Positions 8,703-18,389 of a DNA stretch of 64,000 nucleotides are shown in pieces. The notes beneath the pieces were generated by a model, which worked only from the letters and a program-made list of their open reading frames with translations, was not told where the DNA came from and did not search any database. The translations under genes were made by a program, and so were the position numbers. Positions within the stretch are counted from its first letter, which is position 1. Every line of letters starts with the position of its first letter. This stretch comes from Nostoc indistinguendum CM1-VF10 (lineage in GTDB: Bacteria; Cyanobacteriota; Cyanobacteriia; Cyanobacteriales; Nostocaceae): assembly GCA_019359215.1 (NCBI GenBank), contig JAHHHS010000024.1:23390-87389 (forward strand), written 5' to 3'.

Positions 8703-8917
8703 GCTTAACAAATAGAGGCTTTACTATTAACGAGCGCGGCCAACTCTATAGATTTGCAATTGAACCCAAGGTTTATGTTGATGAAACCCCAAGTACAGGC
8801 TTTACCAAATATGCTGAAAAATTAAATGGTCGTTTGGCAATGATTGGTTTTGTCTGACTCATAGCCTTGGAAATTTTCATCGGAAACGGTTTGGTTGGAT
8901 GGTTAACCAACCTTTAG
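8703..8917 (+). pseudogene. High-light-inducible protein (HLIP/SCP) pseudogene
   Basis: In one frame the bases read [21 protein letters not shown], then [23 protein letters not shown], a TGA stop (8855-8857), and LIALEIFIGNGLVGWLTNL ending at TAG (8915-8917). This is the classic HLIP plan, with the chlorophyll-binding [12 protein letters not shown] helix. The stop falls inside the transmembrane helix. The frame has no ATG, GTG or TTG at the N-terminus and an upstream TAG closes it. With both start and helix damaged, a functional protein is unlikely. Confidence 0.8.
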
Positions 8918-8981
8918 AGGAAACACGTCAGATTTACGAATTTTCTTTAGTTGACAAATAAAACAATTTAGAGGCAAACTT

Positions 8982-9221
8982 ATGAAAACAGATTTTGACT
9001 ACTCCAGAAAAGATTTGATTGGATCAGTCGTTTTTAGACCTGATTTCAATAACTTTGAGACCATTAATGCAAATCAAGCGTGGTCACTGTTTTTCACTGC
9101 TGGTAAAGACGACAAGGGGCTGGGACAAGAAATTGAATTCGGCAGATTTTTTACTAACCTCTTAATTGCTATTGGAGCAACTGGAATTCTTTGGGGGGTT
9201 TACTTCAGCCAATTGGGATGA
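8982..9221 (+). CDS. Small single-membrane-span protein
   Basis: A 79-residue protein with a hydrophilic N-terminus (MKTDFDYSRKDLIGS) and one transmembrane helix near the C-terminus (NLLIAIGATGILWGVYFSQLG). ATG 8982 has a good GAGG site about eight bases upstream. It follows the hli relic at 64 bases on the same strand, so the two may once have been an operon. It has no ExxNxR chlorophyll-binding motif, so it is not itself an HLIP. A thylakoid stress-related role is only a guess from position. Confidence 0.6.
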   Translation: MKTDFDYSRKDLIGSVVFRPDFNNFETINANQAWSLFFTAGKDDKGLGQEIEFGRFFTNLLIAIGATGILWGVYFSQLG

Positions 9222-9336
9222 GCAAGTTTGTTCATTTCTAGTGTGTCGTAGCTTCAAGGGAGATCTTGGATTTTAATACCAGGACTTATTTTCACTTTTC
9301 AATACTTTAAAAAATTCTGTTAGCTTTGGAAAAAGT

Positions 9337-9600
9337 TTGATGTTAATTGGATTTATAAAGCTTCCCAATTTGTCACGGTATTGTGGATACGTAGGCTTAG
9401 AAGTAGCACAAATTGTTTCCAAACATCTTGCAGTTCAAACTAAAGCCTATGTAATTCAAAATAGAACAATATTGATAAATCAACTTTCAAAGTCTGGTCT
9501 GGATTCTCATACAGCAAATCGAACTGTTACTGTACTTATCTCAAGCCCGGTTTTACAATTAACCAACAAGAACCAGTGTGCAATTAGTTGGCGAAAGTAA
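9337..9600 (+). CDS. Uncertain 87-residue ORF
   Basis: The frame MMLIGFIKLPNLSRYCGYVGLE to NQCAISWRK is open for 264 bases, but it has no convincing ribosome-binding site and no family I recognise. It ends just before a dispersed hairpin repeat. It may be a chance frame or a gene remnant. Confidence 0.25.
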   Translation: MMLIGFIKLPNLSRYCGYVGLEVAQIVSKHLAVQTKAYVIQNRTILINQLSKSGLDSHTANRTVTVLISSPVLQLTNKNQCAISWRK

Positions 9601-9615
9601 GTATAATAATTCTCA

Positions 9616-9650
9616 CTTGTAGGGACACGGCAATGCCGTGTCCCTACAAG
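9616..9650. terminator. 35-base hairpin repeat in a convergent gap
   Basis: Arms CTTGTAGGGACACGGCA and TGCCGTGTCCCTACAAG of 17 bases pair perfectly around a single A. It lies between a rightward ORF and the 3' end of trpE, so it could end transcripts from both sides. The GTAGGGACACGGC hairpin is a familiar dispersed palindrome of cyanobacteria. Confidence 0.6.
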
Positions 9651-9716
9651 TATCCGTCTTTATAATATGTGGTTAGTTATTTTTTCTGCATTTTACCCAT
9701 GTGGGAACCGCTATAT

Positions 9717-11246
9717 TTAGCGCAAACAACGAATTGCCTCTAATAGACCTCTGGCTTTATTCAGCGTTTCTTCGTATTCTTTTTCTGGTTCAGAATCAGC
9801 CACCAAACCTGCACCGGCTTGCACGCTTACCGTATTATCATGCACTACCATTGTGCGAATTGCGATCGCAGTATTTAATTGCCCTTCAAAATCGTAATAT
9901 CCATACACACCGGAATAAACACCCCGACGACTAGACTCTAACTCGTGGATAATTTCCATCGCCCTAATTTTGGGTGCGCCGCTTACCGTACCTGCTGGGA
10001 AGCAAGCTTTTAATAAATCCCATGCTGTTTTACCAAGTGCTAATTTAGCCACAACATTGCTGACTATGTGCATTACATGGGAGTAGCGCTCAACTAACAT
10101 TAATTCATCAACTTTGACGCTACCATTTTGACAAACACGCCCCAAATCATTCCGCCCTAAATCTACAAGCATCACATGTTCGGCAACTTCCTTGGGATCT
10201 TCGAGTAAATCCTTGGCAAAGGCTGCATCTTCTTGAGTAGTTTTACCCCGTGGACGCGTCCCGGCAATTGGGCGTACCGTTGCTATCACTCCACCATCGG
10301 AATCGGTTTCAGCTTTCACCATCACTTCAGGACTGGAACCGATGATTTGCCAATTTTGGAAGTTAAAGTAAGCCATGTAAGGCGAAGGGTTTATCTGACG
10401 TAGGGAGCGATAAAGGGCAAAGGGGTCGCCTGTGTATGCTGTAGATAATCGCTGGGAAATTACTACTTGGAAAATATCACCTGCTTTGATGTAGTCTTTG
10501 GCCTTTTGGACACTGGCACAAAAATCAGGTCGGGTAAAATCGCTCTTATACTCCTCTGCCTCTCTACCTGTGTCTTCCTCTGCCCCCTTGCTCCTTGGCG
10601 GTTTCCATTCCAATCTGGTTTTTTCTGGCGATAGCGGTAGAGATAGCTTTTCAAGCATTTGGGTGACGCGATCGCACGCTTGTTGATAGGCTGCTTTTAA
10701 ATCTACTTTGGGGTCACGTAAATCAGCATAAGCGATCGCCCAAATTTTCCGCTTCACTTGGTCAAAAATCAAGAGGTGGTCTACCTGCATCCACAACCCA
10801 TCAGGGATATTTCGCTCATCTGGTGGGTGAATTGGCACGCGCGGCTCAATCCAGCGAATTAATTCATAGCCCCAAAACCCAAACAAACCACCAATTCCTG
10901 GCGGTAGCTGTGGTAGCTTAACTGGGTGAAAAGGTGCTAAACATTCGGCTAAAGCTGTAAAAGGGTCGCCCGCAAAAACGACTTGCGAACCATCACGGTT
11001 TAACTGGGTAGTATGCTCGCCCCTTGCTTCCAAAACCCAAAGCGGATCGCAACCCACTAAACTATAGCGTCCTAGTTTTTCCCCACCTTCTATCGATTCC
11101 AACAAAAAGCTATAGGGCTGACCTGCACAGACTTTATACCAAGCAGATACGGGCGTATCTAGGTCTGCTACCCATTCTTGATATACCGGGACGAAGTTGC
11201 CTTGTTGCGCTAGGGTGCAAAACTGGGAGAAATCCGGAAACATCAT
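9717..11246 (-). CDS. trpE: Anthranilate synthase component I
   Basis: A 509-residue chorismate-using enzyme making anthranilate from chorismate and glutamine-derived ammonia, the first step of tryptophan synthesis. The N-terminal domain has the tryptophan feedback motif LLES at residues 48-51. The C-terminal chorismate-binding domain has GTRPRGKT, DLGRNDLGRVC, AGTVSGAPKIRAMEII and GAGLVADSEPEKEYEET. The motifs fit TrpE rather than PabB or isochorismate synthase, although a role in p-aminobenzoate synthesis cannot be fully excluded. A low-complexity Glu/Arg insert (PPRSKGAEEDTGREAEEY) sits near residue 220. It lies downstream of psaD on the same strand with a repeat-filled 95-base gap, an arrangement I recall from other Nostocales. 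Confidence 0.95.
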   Translation of the reverse strand: MMFPDFSQFCTLAQQGNFVPVYQEWVADLDTPVSAWYKVCAGQPYSFLLESIEGGEKLGRYSLVGCDPLWVLEARGEHTTQLNRDGSQVVFAGDPFTALAECLAPFHPVKLPQLPPGIGGLFGFWGYELIRWIEPRVPIHPPDERNIPDGLWMQVDHLLIFDQVKRKIWAIAYADLRDPKVDLKAAYQQACDRVTQMLEKLSLPLSPEKTRLEWKPPRSKGAEEDTGREAEEYKSDFTRPDFCASVQKAKDYIKAGDIFQVVISQRLSTAYTGDPFALYRSLRQINPSPYMAYFNFQNWQIIGSSPEVMVKAETDSDGGVIATVRPIAGTRPRGKTTQEDAAFAKDLLEDPKEVAEHVMLVDLGRNDLGRVCQNGSVKVDELMLVERYSHVMHIVSNVVAKLALGKTAWDLLKACFPAGTVSGAPKIRAMEIIHELESSRRGVYSGVYGYYDFEGQLNTAIAIRTMVVHDNTVSVQAGAGLVADSEPEKEYEETLNKARGLLEAIRCLR

Positions 11247-11257
11247 TATTTTTCAAA

Positions 11258-11330
11258 AGTAATTGGTAATTGGTAATGGGTAATGGGTTTTTATATTACC
11301 AATTACCCATTACTAATTACCCATTAGCTA
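11258..11330. repeat. Heptamer repeats with inverted copy between psaD and trpE
   Basis: Direct copies of TAATTGG/TAATGGG (11258-11287) are followed by inverted copies of CCAATTACCCATTA (11299-11326). The two halves could form a long imperfect stem in the psaD-trpE spacer. Confidence 0.75.
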
Positions 11331-11341
11331 CTAGTAGCTAG

Positions 11342-11767
11342 TTACGGAGCGTCGTAGGTAGTACCACCGCTAAATTTAACTTTAGAGGGACTGGGGTTTT
11401 GTCCGATACGACGGTCTACATAACGCACTTTGTCACGGCCTGGGTTAACCTTTTCAGGGAATACACCATCAGCTGGGTGAAGCAAAAGGGTTTCGCCGTT
11501 GGGTAAAATCCGGTAAATTTTGTAATCTGTAATTTTGAGTTTCCGAAGTTGCTGACCGCCCAAAAAGATGCCATATTCTTTACGAGCAAGATACAGCAGG
11601 TTTTCACCTTTCCGCATAGTAGCAGCGCCACCTGTAGGCATTTCAAAAACTTGCTCTTTTGGGCTAGTCCAAGTGATAGCGTACTTTTCTTCTAATGCTG
11701 CTTTTGTGAGCAAGCCACCTGTGTGGCCACCGAATAGCGGGGTTTGTCCAGAGAGTGTTTCTGCCAT
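11342..11767 (-). CDS. psaD: Photosystem I subunit II (PsaD)
   Basis: A 141-residue stromal PSI subunit, the usual cyanobacterial size. It begins [20 protein letters not shown], has the conserved core [20 protein letters not shown], the basic stretch [18 protein letters not shown], and the tail [23 protein letters not shown]. PsaD binds PsaC and provides the ferredoxin docking site on the reducing side of photosystem I; the Lys/Arg-rich central region seen here is consistent with this. It is followed by trpE and preceded by a histidine kinase on the same strand, 137 bases upstream. Confidence 0.97.
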   Translation of the reverse strand: MAETLSGQTPLFGGHTGGLLTKAALEEKYAITWTSPKEQVFEMPTGGAATMRKGENLLYLARKEYGIFLGGQQLRKLKITDYKIYRILPNGETLLLHPADGVFPEKVNPGRDKVRYVDRRIGQNPSPSKVKFSGGTTYDAP

Positions 11768-11904
11768 AAAGTCGTTCTCTCAACGTTTTTAAGGAATCGT
11801 AACACTGCAACCAGGATCATATTGCGATCGCGTCATAGACTGTAACAGTTTTTAGTCATTAGTCATTTGTCCTTTGTTAAAAACCGATGCCCCATGCCCA
11901 ATAC

Positions 11905-13914
11905 CTATTTACTCCTAACTTTTGTCCGCTTTTCCTCTTTGCTACTTTGAACAATCGGGATGGTGAAGTGAAACTGACTACCCTTGTCTTTGCCAGTTGA
12001 CTCTGCCCAAATTTCCCCACCCCAGCCATTAACAATTTGACGGCAAATTGCTAAACCAAGTCCAGTCCCGCCAGTAGTGCGGCGCAGCGCTCCCTCTTCT
12101 TGATAGAAGCGGTCAAAAACTACTTCTAAACGATTCGGCTCAATGCCGCGTCCAGTGTCAGCTACAGTCACCTCGACCATTTGATGCCTGTTCTGGATCG
12201 CTTTAATGGTGATTTCTCCTTGGGGTGGCGTAAATTTACAAGCATTATCCATGAGTTTTGCCAGTACCTCTACTAGCCAATCACCATCGGCTCTTACCAG
12301 AGGTAAGTTGTCGGCAATTTTAGTTTTGATTTTAGGCGGCTTTTCCTCTGAGGAGCGGGTACGATTGCGGCTGAGTGATAAATCTATACACTCTTGTAAA
12401 CTCAGGGATTCTGGATGCCATTCCACTCGACCGCTTTCCAGGTTGGAAAGTGTAAGGAAATCTTGTACCAATTTTCGCATCCGCTCTGAGTCGGAAAGAG
12501 CAGTGTTGAGCATGACCTGCTGCAACTCCAAGGGCATATCCGGCTCACTAGCGAGGCTTTCTAGGCACACTTGAATCGTGGATAGGGGGGTACGCAGTTC
12601 ATGCCCGGTGATGGCTATCAGGTTGCTGCGGGTGCGGTCTAAGGCTTCTAACTGCTGGTTAAGTTCCTCTAGGTTGGCGTAAGCTTCCGCTTGGATGAGA
12701 GCGGCTCCCACTTGGGTAGCGATCGCTTTTACCAAATCCAATTCCCCAGGTTGGCACTCGTGCGGTGGCATTCGGCAATAGTGTAACTCCACAATGCCTA
12801 ATAATCGCCCCTGATAGAATACTGGTTCCATCAGCCAAGAACGAATGGCAAACTTTTTGGCGATCAAGGAAAGTGCTGGCGAATTGTTAACACGAGGGTC
12901 ATTCAGTGTATCGCTAATACAAACTCCTTCGCCTTGTTGCACTATGTCCTGAAATAGGGAATTTTTCTCTAATTCCCAAGTTTGTCCACGAACAGATAAA
13001 ATACCGGGATTCAAAAACTCGTGTTCAATTATGGCTTGGCTATCTGTGGCTTGAGCGCGGTAAATTAGACAGCGACAAGCTTCTAGGTGTTGTCCTAATT
13101 CTTGTGCCGCCACCTGGAGAACTTCGTGAGGATCGAGCGATCGCCGAATAGCAGTGCTAATCGAGTTGACTAATTGTTCTTTTCGTGCTTGGACAGCAAT
13201 AGAACGGTAGGCTTTGTGTAATTTATACTGACTAGCTTGCAAATAAGTTACTAAGCGCTGTACAAAGGGGTCTGTATCGATGTCACAAGCATATTCATTG
13301 AGATGTTCTGCTCCAGAGTAGCTTCGTGGCTCTCCTATACCAAACCTCTGACGCGCCTCCTCAATTTTACTTGCCAGTTCTGGTCTGTAAACCAAAACCC
13401 TGTCTAAAAGCAATTCGGCCGCTTTGAGGCTAACTCCCCTTTCCGATGTCCAAACTCCCTCAAATCTTCGCGCTGCGTCTATATCCAGATTAGGGCTTAG
13501 TTCTGGTATTTGCTTGTTTTTAGCAATAGAACCAAGGCTTTCCCGGCAAACTAGACAAGTTGCATAATTGTCGGCAATCACTACCAAATGCCACTCATGG
13601 CTTAAGCTATCCGTTGGCTCAAAAGCGACTTTTTCGTAGTGTTCCGAACTGTTGGCGAAATCCGTTTCTGGAGCAGATAATACGTATATTTGGTTACTCC
13701 GCAAGGCAAGTCGCAGGTAGCGATGAGCTTCTTGGCGGTAGAATCGCTCTCGCTGGAAACTAGCAATTACAAGGGGTTGTGCTAAAGTCGCAGCCAAAAC
13801 TTGATCTTCCATCGCATGGGAGAGCGCCGTTAGTGAAGCCTTAAAATATAGCTGGGGCCGCAAGTATGGTAGGGACTTTAGCAGATCACTCAGCACAGAA
13901 GTCGAAATGCTCAT
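11905..13914 (-). CDS. DICT-GAF sensor histidine kinase
   Basis: A 669-residue soluble kinase without transmembrane segments. Residues 1 to about 200 look like a DICT domain, a cyanobacterial sensory module. A GAF domain follows at about 245-410 (EVLQVAAQELGQHLEACRC to VKAIATQVGAALIQAE). A short coiled coil leads to HisKA, with phosphoacceptor His438 in ITGHELRTPLSTIQ. The HATPase_c domain has the N-box LMDNACKF, G1 VADTGRGIEP, and FYQEEGALRRTTGGTGLGLAI. No receiver domain is fused and no response regulator is adjacent, so the partner is elsewhere. It lies upstream of psaD, but no regulatory link is shown. The relic at 5751-6002 is a decayed paralogue. Confidence 0.88.
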   Translation of the reverse strand: MSISTSVLSDLLKSLPYLRPQLYFKASLTALSHAMEDQVLAATLAQPLVIASFQRERFYRQEAHRYLRLALRSNQIYVLSAPETDFANSSEHYEKVAFEPTDSLSHEWHLVVIADNYATCLVCRESLGSIAKNKQIPELSPNLDIDAARRFEGVWTSERGVSLKAAELLLDRVLVYRPELASKIEEARQRFGIGEPRSYSGAEHLNEYACDIDTDPFVQRLVTYLQASQYKLHKAYRSIAVQARKEQLVNSISTAIRRSLDPHEVLQVAAQELGQHLEACRCLIYRAQATDSQAIIEHEFLNPGILSVRGQTWELEKNSLFQDIVQQGEGVCISDTLNDPRVNNSPALSLIAKKFAIRSWLMEPVFYQGRLLGIVELHYCRMPPHECQPGELDLVKAIATQVGAALIQAEAYANLEELNQQLEALDRTRSNLIAITGHELRTPLSTIQVCLESLASEPDMPLELQQVMLNTALSDSERMRKLVQDFLTLSNLESGRVEWHPESLSLQECIDLSLSRNRTRSSEEKPPKIKTKIADNLPLVRADGDWLVEVLAKLMDNACKFTPPQGEITIKAIQNRHQMVEVTVADTGRGIEPNRLEVVFDRFYQEEGALRRTTGGTGLGLAICRQIVNGWGGEIWAESTGKDKGSQFHFTIPIVQSSKEEKRTKVRSK

Positions 13915-14701
13915 GAATTATTGTTAAACGCTCAACCTCGACAAGATCAAAAGTCACAGCTGCATTGTACAAATTCCAAGGGACTCTCAAGTTAAATAGA
14001 GGGTTGCAATATGTAAAGAACGCGCTTAAGCACTTTCTGCCAAAGCAGGCGCAACACTTTGTTACAAATTAGGAGGAGTGGGTACAACTTGATTTGTTGA
14101 TTGACAACCTACTACGCCCAATATACATTCTTGACCAACTTTGAAATATGCTTGCATAACTAAAATATTTCATGGCTAAGTACCAAATAACTAATTGCTG
14201 TATTGTTTTAACTGTTGTATTTGCTAATAAACACTGAGCAGTGATCGACAGTCTAGGCGGTGGCGTAACCTGTCGTAGACATTGCCTAGTTTGCCTACGT
14301 TGTAAATAAATGTTTTTACCCAAAAATCATTACTGCTACATTCACATAAATTAATCAATAAACTAATTATCATAAATTAATTTAATTAAACACCATAGCT
14401 ATTTAAGACAAAATCGTATATTACTAGAGAACAAATACTGTCTATGTTCAACAAAAACTGTGAATTTCGCCTTTTTGCTGAGTATCTTATGTGTATTGTG
14501 TCTTGGGAAAGTTTAACGACTAATAAATTATCTAAAAATCCTCAGTTTTCAGCCTTGAGTTTTGAGCTAGAAAATATAAGTTTATAAATTGCTTATACAG
14601 ATTTGAACACTGCTATTTTGTCAGTAGTTATCATGTAAGGATTATTTTTTTAGCTCCAATCGCTCAAACGAGTTTTAGAGAGCGTCTTTTTTTTTAAAGT
14701 T
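13915..14701. other. Divergent intergenic region, no gene seen
   Basis: It separates the leftward histidine kinase from the rightward glucosidase. A short GC-rich patch at about 14245-14300 (GGCGGTGGCGTAACCTGTCG) resembles a dispersed repeat. The rest is AT-rich and would contain both promoters. Open frames here look like chance. Confidence 0.35.
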
Positions 14702-17059
14702 GTGAGGGTCAGCGACCTCTATTCGGAAGACCACAAAAATATAGACCTGTACACGGAACTTTGGCTAATGACACCGGATACGCTAATGACCTCGGAAAAA
14801 ATTTTCCTAGATGGAAAAACTTTTATTCCTGCCGAACAATTACCTATCCCGGAGTGGCCTGGTGTTGTGAGTGAAAAATCACAACCGACACTGACGGTTA
14901 AAGATGATGATTTGTTTTTTGTGACAGATACTATCGGGAACATTTCTGGCTGCTCCCTCAACGATGGCAATCCTAGCATGGGATTGTTTTGTTGTGATAC
15001 AAGATTTCTCAATCGCTTAGAATTGCAAATTGAAGGGCGATCGCCTCTACTCCTCAGTAGCACTGCTGAAAAAGGGTTTTCACTCTCAGTTTTGTGTACC
15101 AACCCCAGAATCGATGAACGTCTGAAAGCTGACACTGTAGGAATTCGCCGAGAAATGGTGCTGAATGGGGCACTATTTGAAGAAATAGAGGTATCTAACT
15201 ACAGCACAACAACCGTCAGTTTTGAACTAAGTATCAGCTTTGATGCAGATTTTGTTGATTTATTTGAAGTCCGGGGCTATGACAGAGAAAAACGAGGTAG
15301 GCTTTTACGCTTAGTGGAACCGACGGCTGAAGAAGGAACATCTTCTCTAGCCGATGGCGTTCCACCTGTACCCAAAGAGCTACAAGCTTTTAGGGAAGAA
15401 TCTTTAACACTTGCCTATCAAGGTCTTGATGGCTCGGTGATGGAATCTCGTATTTTATTCCAGCATCGCCAACCAGACTATTTCAAGGGTTACACTGCGG
15501 TTTGGCAGCTAGAGTTGGCTTCTCATGAAACTCAAAAGCTGGGCTACCGGGTGAATATGTTGAAAAACAACCAGTCCAGTTCAACCGTCAGCGCCGCCAT
15601 CACATTAGGACAGGCGAAAGCCGCTGAGTTAATGGAGGAGCAACACTGGGTACAGCAAATTACCCGCATTAGCTCAGATAAGAGCATTTTCAATCGAGTG
15701 ATTGAGCGGGCCGAGCAAGATATGTATTTGTTGCGCCAGTCTTTTGGTAAGCATAAGACAGTTTCGGCTGGAGTGCCGTGGTTTTCTACACTATTTGGGC
15801 GAGATTCGCTGATTACAGCTTCCCAAACCCTGATGTTAAACTCGCAAATCGCCAAAGAGACTCTGATATTACTAGCCACATACCAAGGTAAAATCGACGA
15901 CGAATGGCGCGAAGAAGAACCGGGTAAGATTTTGCACGAGTTACGTTTGGGAGAAATGGCTCGTTGTCAAGAAATTCCCCATACACCCTACTACGGTACA
16001 GTTGATGCTACTCCTCTGTGGCTAATGCTCTATGCCGAACATTATGCTTGGACTCACGATCAAGAACTCCTAGAGCAACTTTGGCCGAATGCTCTAGCAG
16101 CAATGGACTGGATTGATCGCAATATGAAAGAAACCAGCTACCTCAGCTACTTTCGTAAATCTAAACGCGGTCTTTCTAACCAAGGTTGGAAAGACTCTGA
16201 CGACTGTATCGTAGACCACAAGGGAGAATTAGCCAACGGCCCAATTGCCCTTTGTGAGGTGCAAGCTTATGTCTATGCTGCAAAAATGCGCCTAGCAGAA
16301 ATAGCTAGGATGAAAAAGCGGCTTGATTTGGCAGATCGTTGGCAAGAAGAGGCTAGAAATCTTAAGCTTCGTTTTAATCAAGATTTTTGGGTGGAAGACC
16401 AAGATTTCTGCGCTTTGGCTTTGGATGGAGATGGCAAGCCAGTAGCCAGTATTACCTCAAATCCTGGTCATTGTCTGCACTTGGGTCTTTTTACCCACGA
16501 AAAAGCCTATAGTGTAGCAGAACGCTTGCGGGCACCAGATATGTTTAATGGTTGGGGCATCCGTACCCTAAGTAGTTTGTCACCCGCTTACAATCCGATG
16601 GGGTATCACATTGGTTCGGTTTGGCCCCATGATAACGCTCTAATTGCAATGGGATTGCGATCGCTCGGTCTTATCGATCAAGCCCTAGAAATTTTCCAAG
16701 GTTTATTCGACATGACTAGTCAGCAGCCTTATCAACGGCCTCCAGAACTTTTCTGCGGCTACGAACGGAACGGTGATAATGCCCCTGTGCAGTATCCAGT
16801 CGCTTGCACTCCCCAAGCTTGGGCTACTGGTAGTGTCTTCCAACTGCTACAAATGATGGTTAATTTGGTACCTGATGCTCAAAATAACTGCTTGCGAATA
16901 ATTGACCCCGCTTTGCCAGAATCAATTAATCGCTTGTCCTTTCATAATTTGCGAGTCGGCCCCACCATCCTTGATTTAGAATTTGAGCGTTCTGGTACTA
17001 CGACTGCTTGTCGCGTTGCGAAAAAACGCGGTAATCTACGGGTGGTTATTGAAGCGTAG
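14702..17059 (+). CDS. Amylo-alpha-1,6-glucosidase (glycogen debranching-type enzyme)
   Basis: A protein of up to 785 residues. The longest frame starts with GTG at 14702; ATG at 14768 (MTPDTLMTSEKIF) gives 763 residues and is a likely alternative. The N-terminal part (about 60-300) is the beta-rich domain of glycogen debranching enzymes (MGLFCCDTRFLNRLELQIEG). From about residue 340 comes an alpha/alpha-barrel glucosidase with AGVPWFSTLFGRDSLITA, TPYYGTVDATPLWLMLYAEH, GLSNQGWKDSDD and YHIGSVWPHDNALIAMG. These fit the GDE_C/trehalase-like family that removes alpha-1,6 branches or hydrolyses related glucans. Cyanobacterial members are usually annotated as amylo-alpha-1,6-glucosidase; the physiological substrate is not certain. 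It stands alone between two gene-free stretches. Confidence 0.88.
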   Translation: MRVSDLYSEDHKNIDLYTELWLMTPDTLMTSEKIFLDGKTFIPAEQLPIPEWPGVVSEKSQPTLTVKDDDLFFVTDTIGNISGCSLNDGNPSMGLFCCDTRFLNRLELQIEGRSPLLLSSTAEKGFSLSVLCTNPRIDERLKADTVGIRREMVLNGALFEEIEVSNYSTTTVSFELSISFDADFVDLFEVRGYDREKRGRLLRLVEPTAEEGTSSLADGVPPVPKELQAFREESLTLAYQGLDGSVMESRILFQHRQPDYFKGYTAVWQLELASHETQKLGYRVNMLKNNQSSSTVSAAITLGQAKAAELMEEQHWVQQITRISSDKSIFNRVIERAEQDMYLLRQSFGKHKTVSAGVPWFSTLFGRDSLITASQTLMLNSQIAKETLILLATYQGKIDDEWREEEPGKILHELRLGEMARCQEIPHTPYYGTVDATPLWLMLYAEHYAWTHDQELLEQLWPNALAAMDWIDRNMKETSYLSYFRKSKRGLSNQGWKDSDDCIVDHKGELANGPIALCEVQAYVYAAKMRLAEIARMKKRLDLADRWQEEARNLKLRFNQDFWVEDQDFCALALDGDGKPVASITSNPGHCLHLGLFTHEKAYSVAERLRAPDMFNGWGIRTLSSLSPAYNPMGYHIGSVWPHDNALIAMGLRSLGLIDQALEIFQGLFDMTSQQPYQRPPELFCGYERNGDNAPVQYPVACTPQAWATGSVFQLLQMMVNLVPDAQNNCLRIIDPALPESINRLSFHNLRVGPTILDLEFERSGTTTACRVAKKRGNLRVVIEA

Positions 17060-17909
17060 AGAGCAGGGAGTGGTGAATAACCCACTCTCAGTTTTATGGT
17101 TAGGGACTTCCAGAAAATAAATTATCCAATTTACTTAGATCATATTTTTCTTTCTCCCCCTGCCCCTTAGTGCAATTGTGCTTGCGCTATTTGCCCTGTG
17201 CCCAAGGCAATTAAACTGCTCTAAGTATAAACGTCAATATTTTTTGTACGTATGTCATAATAATCACTGTCCCAACTGTAGTATGAGATCAAGATAGTAC
17301 AGCTATTGGCATACTAATTTAAGACTGCCACAGTAATATTGCTGAAAAATTATAATAATTTTACATAATTTTTAACAAGTATCGTGCCACGTCAGGATAT
17401 TCGATGCCAAGAAATTCATTAGCACGCAACAATTAGCGATCGCTAGTAATTACAGCACTAAGTAAGTCAGTGCTAATCTTTTTAACTATGTTAAGGAATT
17501 TTAATGTAGCGTGTGTTATCCGCACAGTGCAACGCACCGTCAACAATCCAAAGTGCTTTAGCCTACGGCGTAATATATACGACTAATTAATTTATATATA
17601 TTCATATATTTCATATATATTGAATTTTCCTCGCAGACGACTGCTTTGTTGTCACTTTCTGTTCACATTCTTTTTATAGATTGAATATAAATCAAATATT
17701 TAGTAGTTTTCTCATAAATAAATTAATAAGTTTACCTACTAAGCTACCTTGTTATTACATCCACTTTTATATCAATAGCCAACAAAATAGGAGCAAATAA
17801 ATTGTATAAGAGATAAATAATCCGTCAACGAATAAAAATGAAAAAGTCGGACTTCCGAGATTTCATAAAACAAATAAATAAAAGTCATTAAAAAGGAGAA
17901 GAATAATTA
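17060..17909. other. Long gene-free region
   Basis: About 850 bases, AT-rich, with no convincing gene. It contains a pyrimidine-rich piece (CTTTCTCCCCCTGCCCC), a HIP1-like octamer and AT-alternating stretches near 17570-17630. A ribosome-binding site AAAAGGAGAAG at about 17890 precedes the holin-like relic. Confidence 0.35.
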
Positions 17910-18125
17910 TGATAGGACTCATTATAACTTGGTTAGTCACTGCTATATATTAGCTTTTTGATTATTTCTAGAATTCCATTTTTGGGAATAGAAGTAGATA
18001 GTTTTGCTAAAGCAGCAATCTCCGCCATAGTTTTTGGCATTTTAAATGCTATTTTACTGCCTATCCTTACCTTTTTCACCTTTCCATTCATTGTCCTTAC
18101 CTTGGGATTATTTTTCTTTGTCTAA
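17910..18125 (+). pseudogene. Frameshifted, truncated phage-holin-4-like membrane protein (YvlD family)
   Basis: From ATG 17910 the frame reads MIGLIITWLVTAI and stops at TAG. One base out of frame the protein continues as ISFLIISRIPFLGIEVDSF, then AKAAISAIVFGILNAILLPI and a third hydrophobic run before TAA at 18123. A single-base change in an ATATAT run explains the frameshift. The YvlD/Mmp37-type phage holin family has about 110 residues with four membrane segments; here the last segment is missing and unrelated sequence follows. The good upstream Shine-Dalgarno site shows it was once expressed. Confidence 0.75.
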
Positions 18126-18343
18126 ATGTGGTTCATGTACTTAGGGAACCACCTGAAGATTGGCCAGGGGAAACTGGTTATGTAGACAAGGAACTTTTAC
18201 AACGTTATATACCCAAAAGACGGGCAACACGGCAATACTTCATCTGTGCGTCACCAAAGATGATGGATCAAGTAGAAATAGCGTTGCATCAACTTGAAGT
18301 TCCACCTATGAACATCCACATGGAACACTTCAACCTTGTTTAA
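18126..18343 (+). pseudogene. C-terminal fragment of a ferredoxin-NADP-reductase-like protein
   Basis: The frame VHVLREPPEDWPGETGYVD to YFICASPKMMDQVEIALHQL matches the end of the NAD-binding domain of flavin-dependent reductases (family pattern: FVCGPPPMMD followed by E(R/H)F near the C-terminus). The FAD domain, the nucleotide-binding GxG region and any membrane part are absent, so only about 70 C-terminal residues remain, joined directly to the holin-like relic. In intact homologues this segment ends a ferric-reductase or oxygenase-reductase type protein. Confidence 0.7.
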
Positions 18344-18389
18344 TCCTTAATATTCGACTGCTAAACCCTGTAAAATCCAAAATCACATT

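Noticed and set aside
14069..14323. 84-residue minus-strand frame between the kinase and the glucosidase
   Set aside because: It runs through a dispersed GC-rich repeat, has no ribosome-binding site and its composition does not look like protein.
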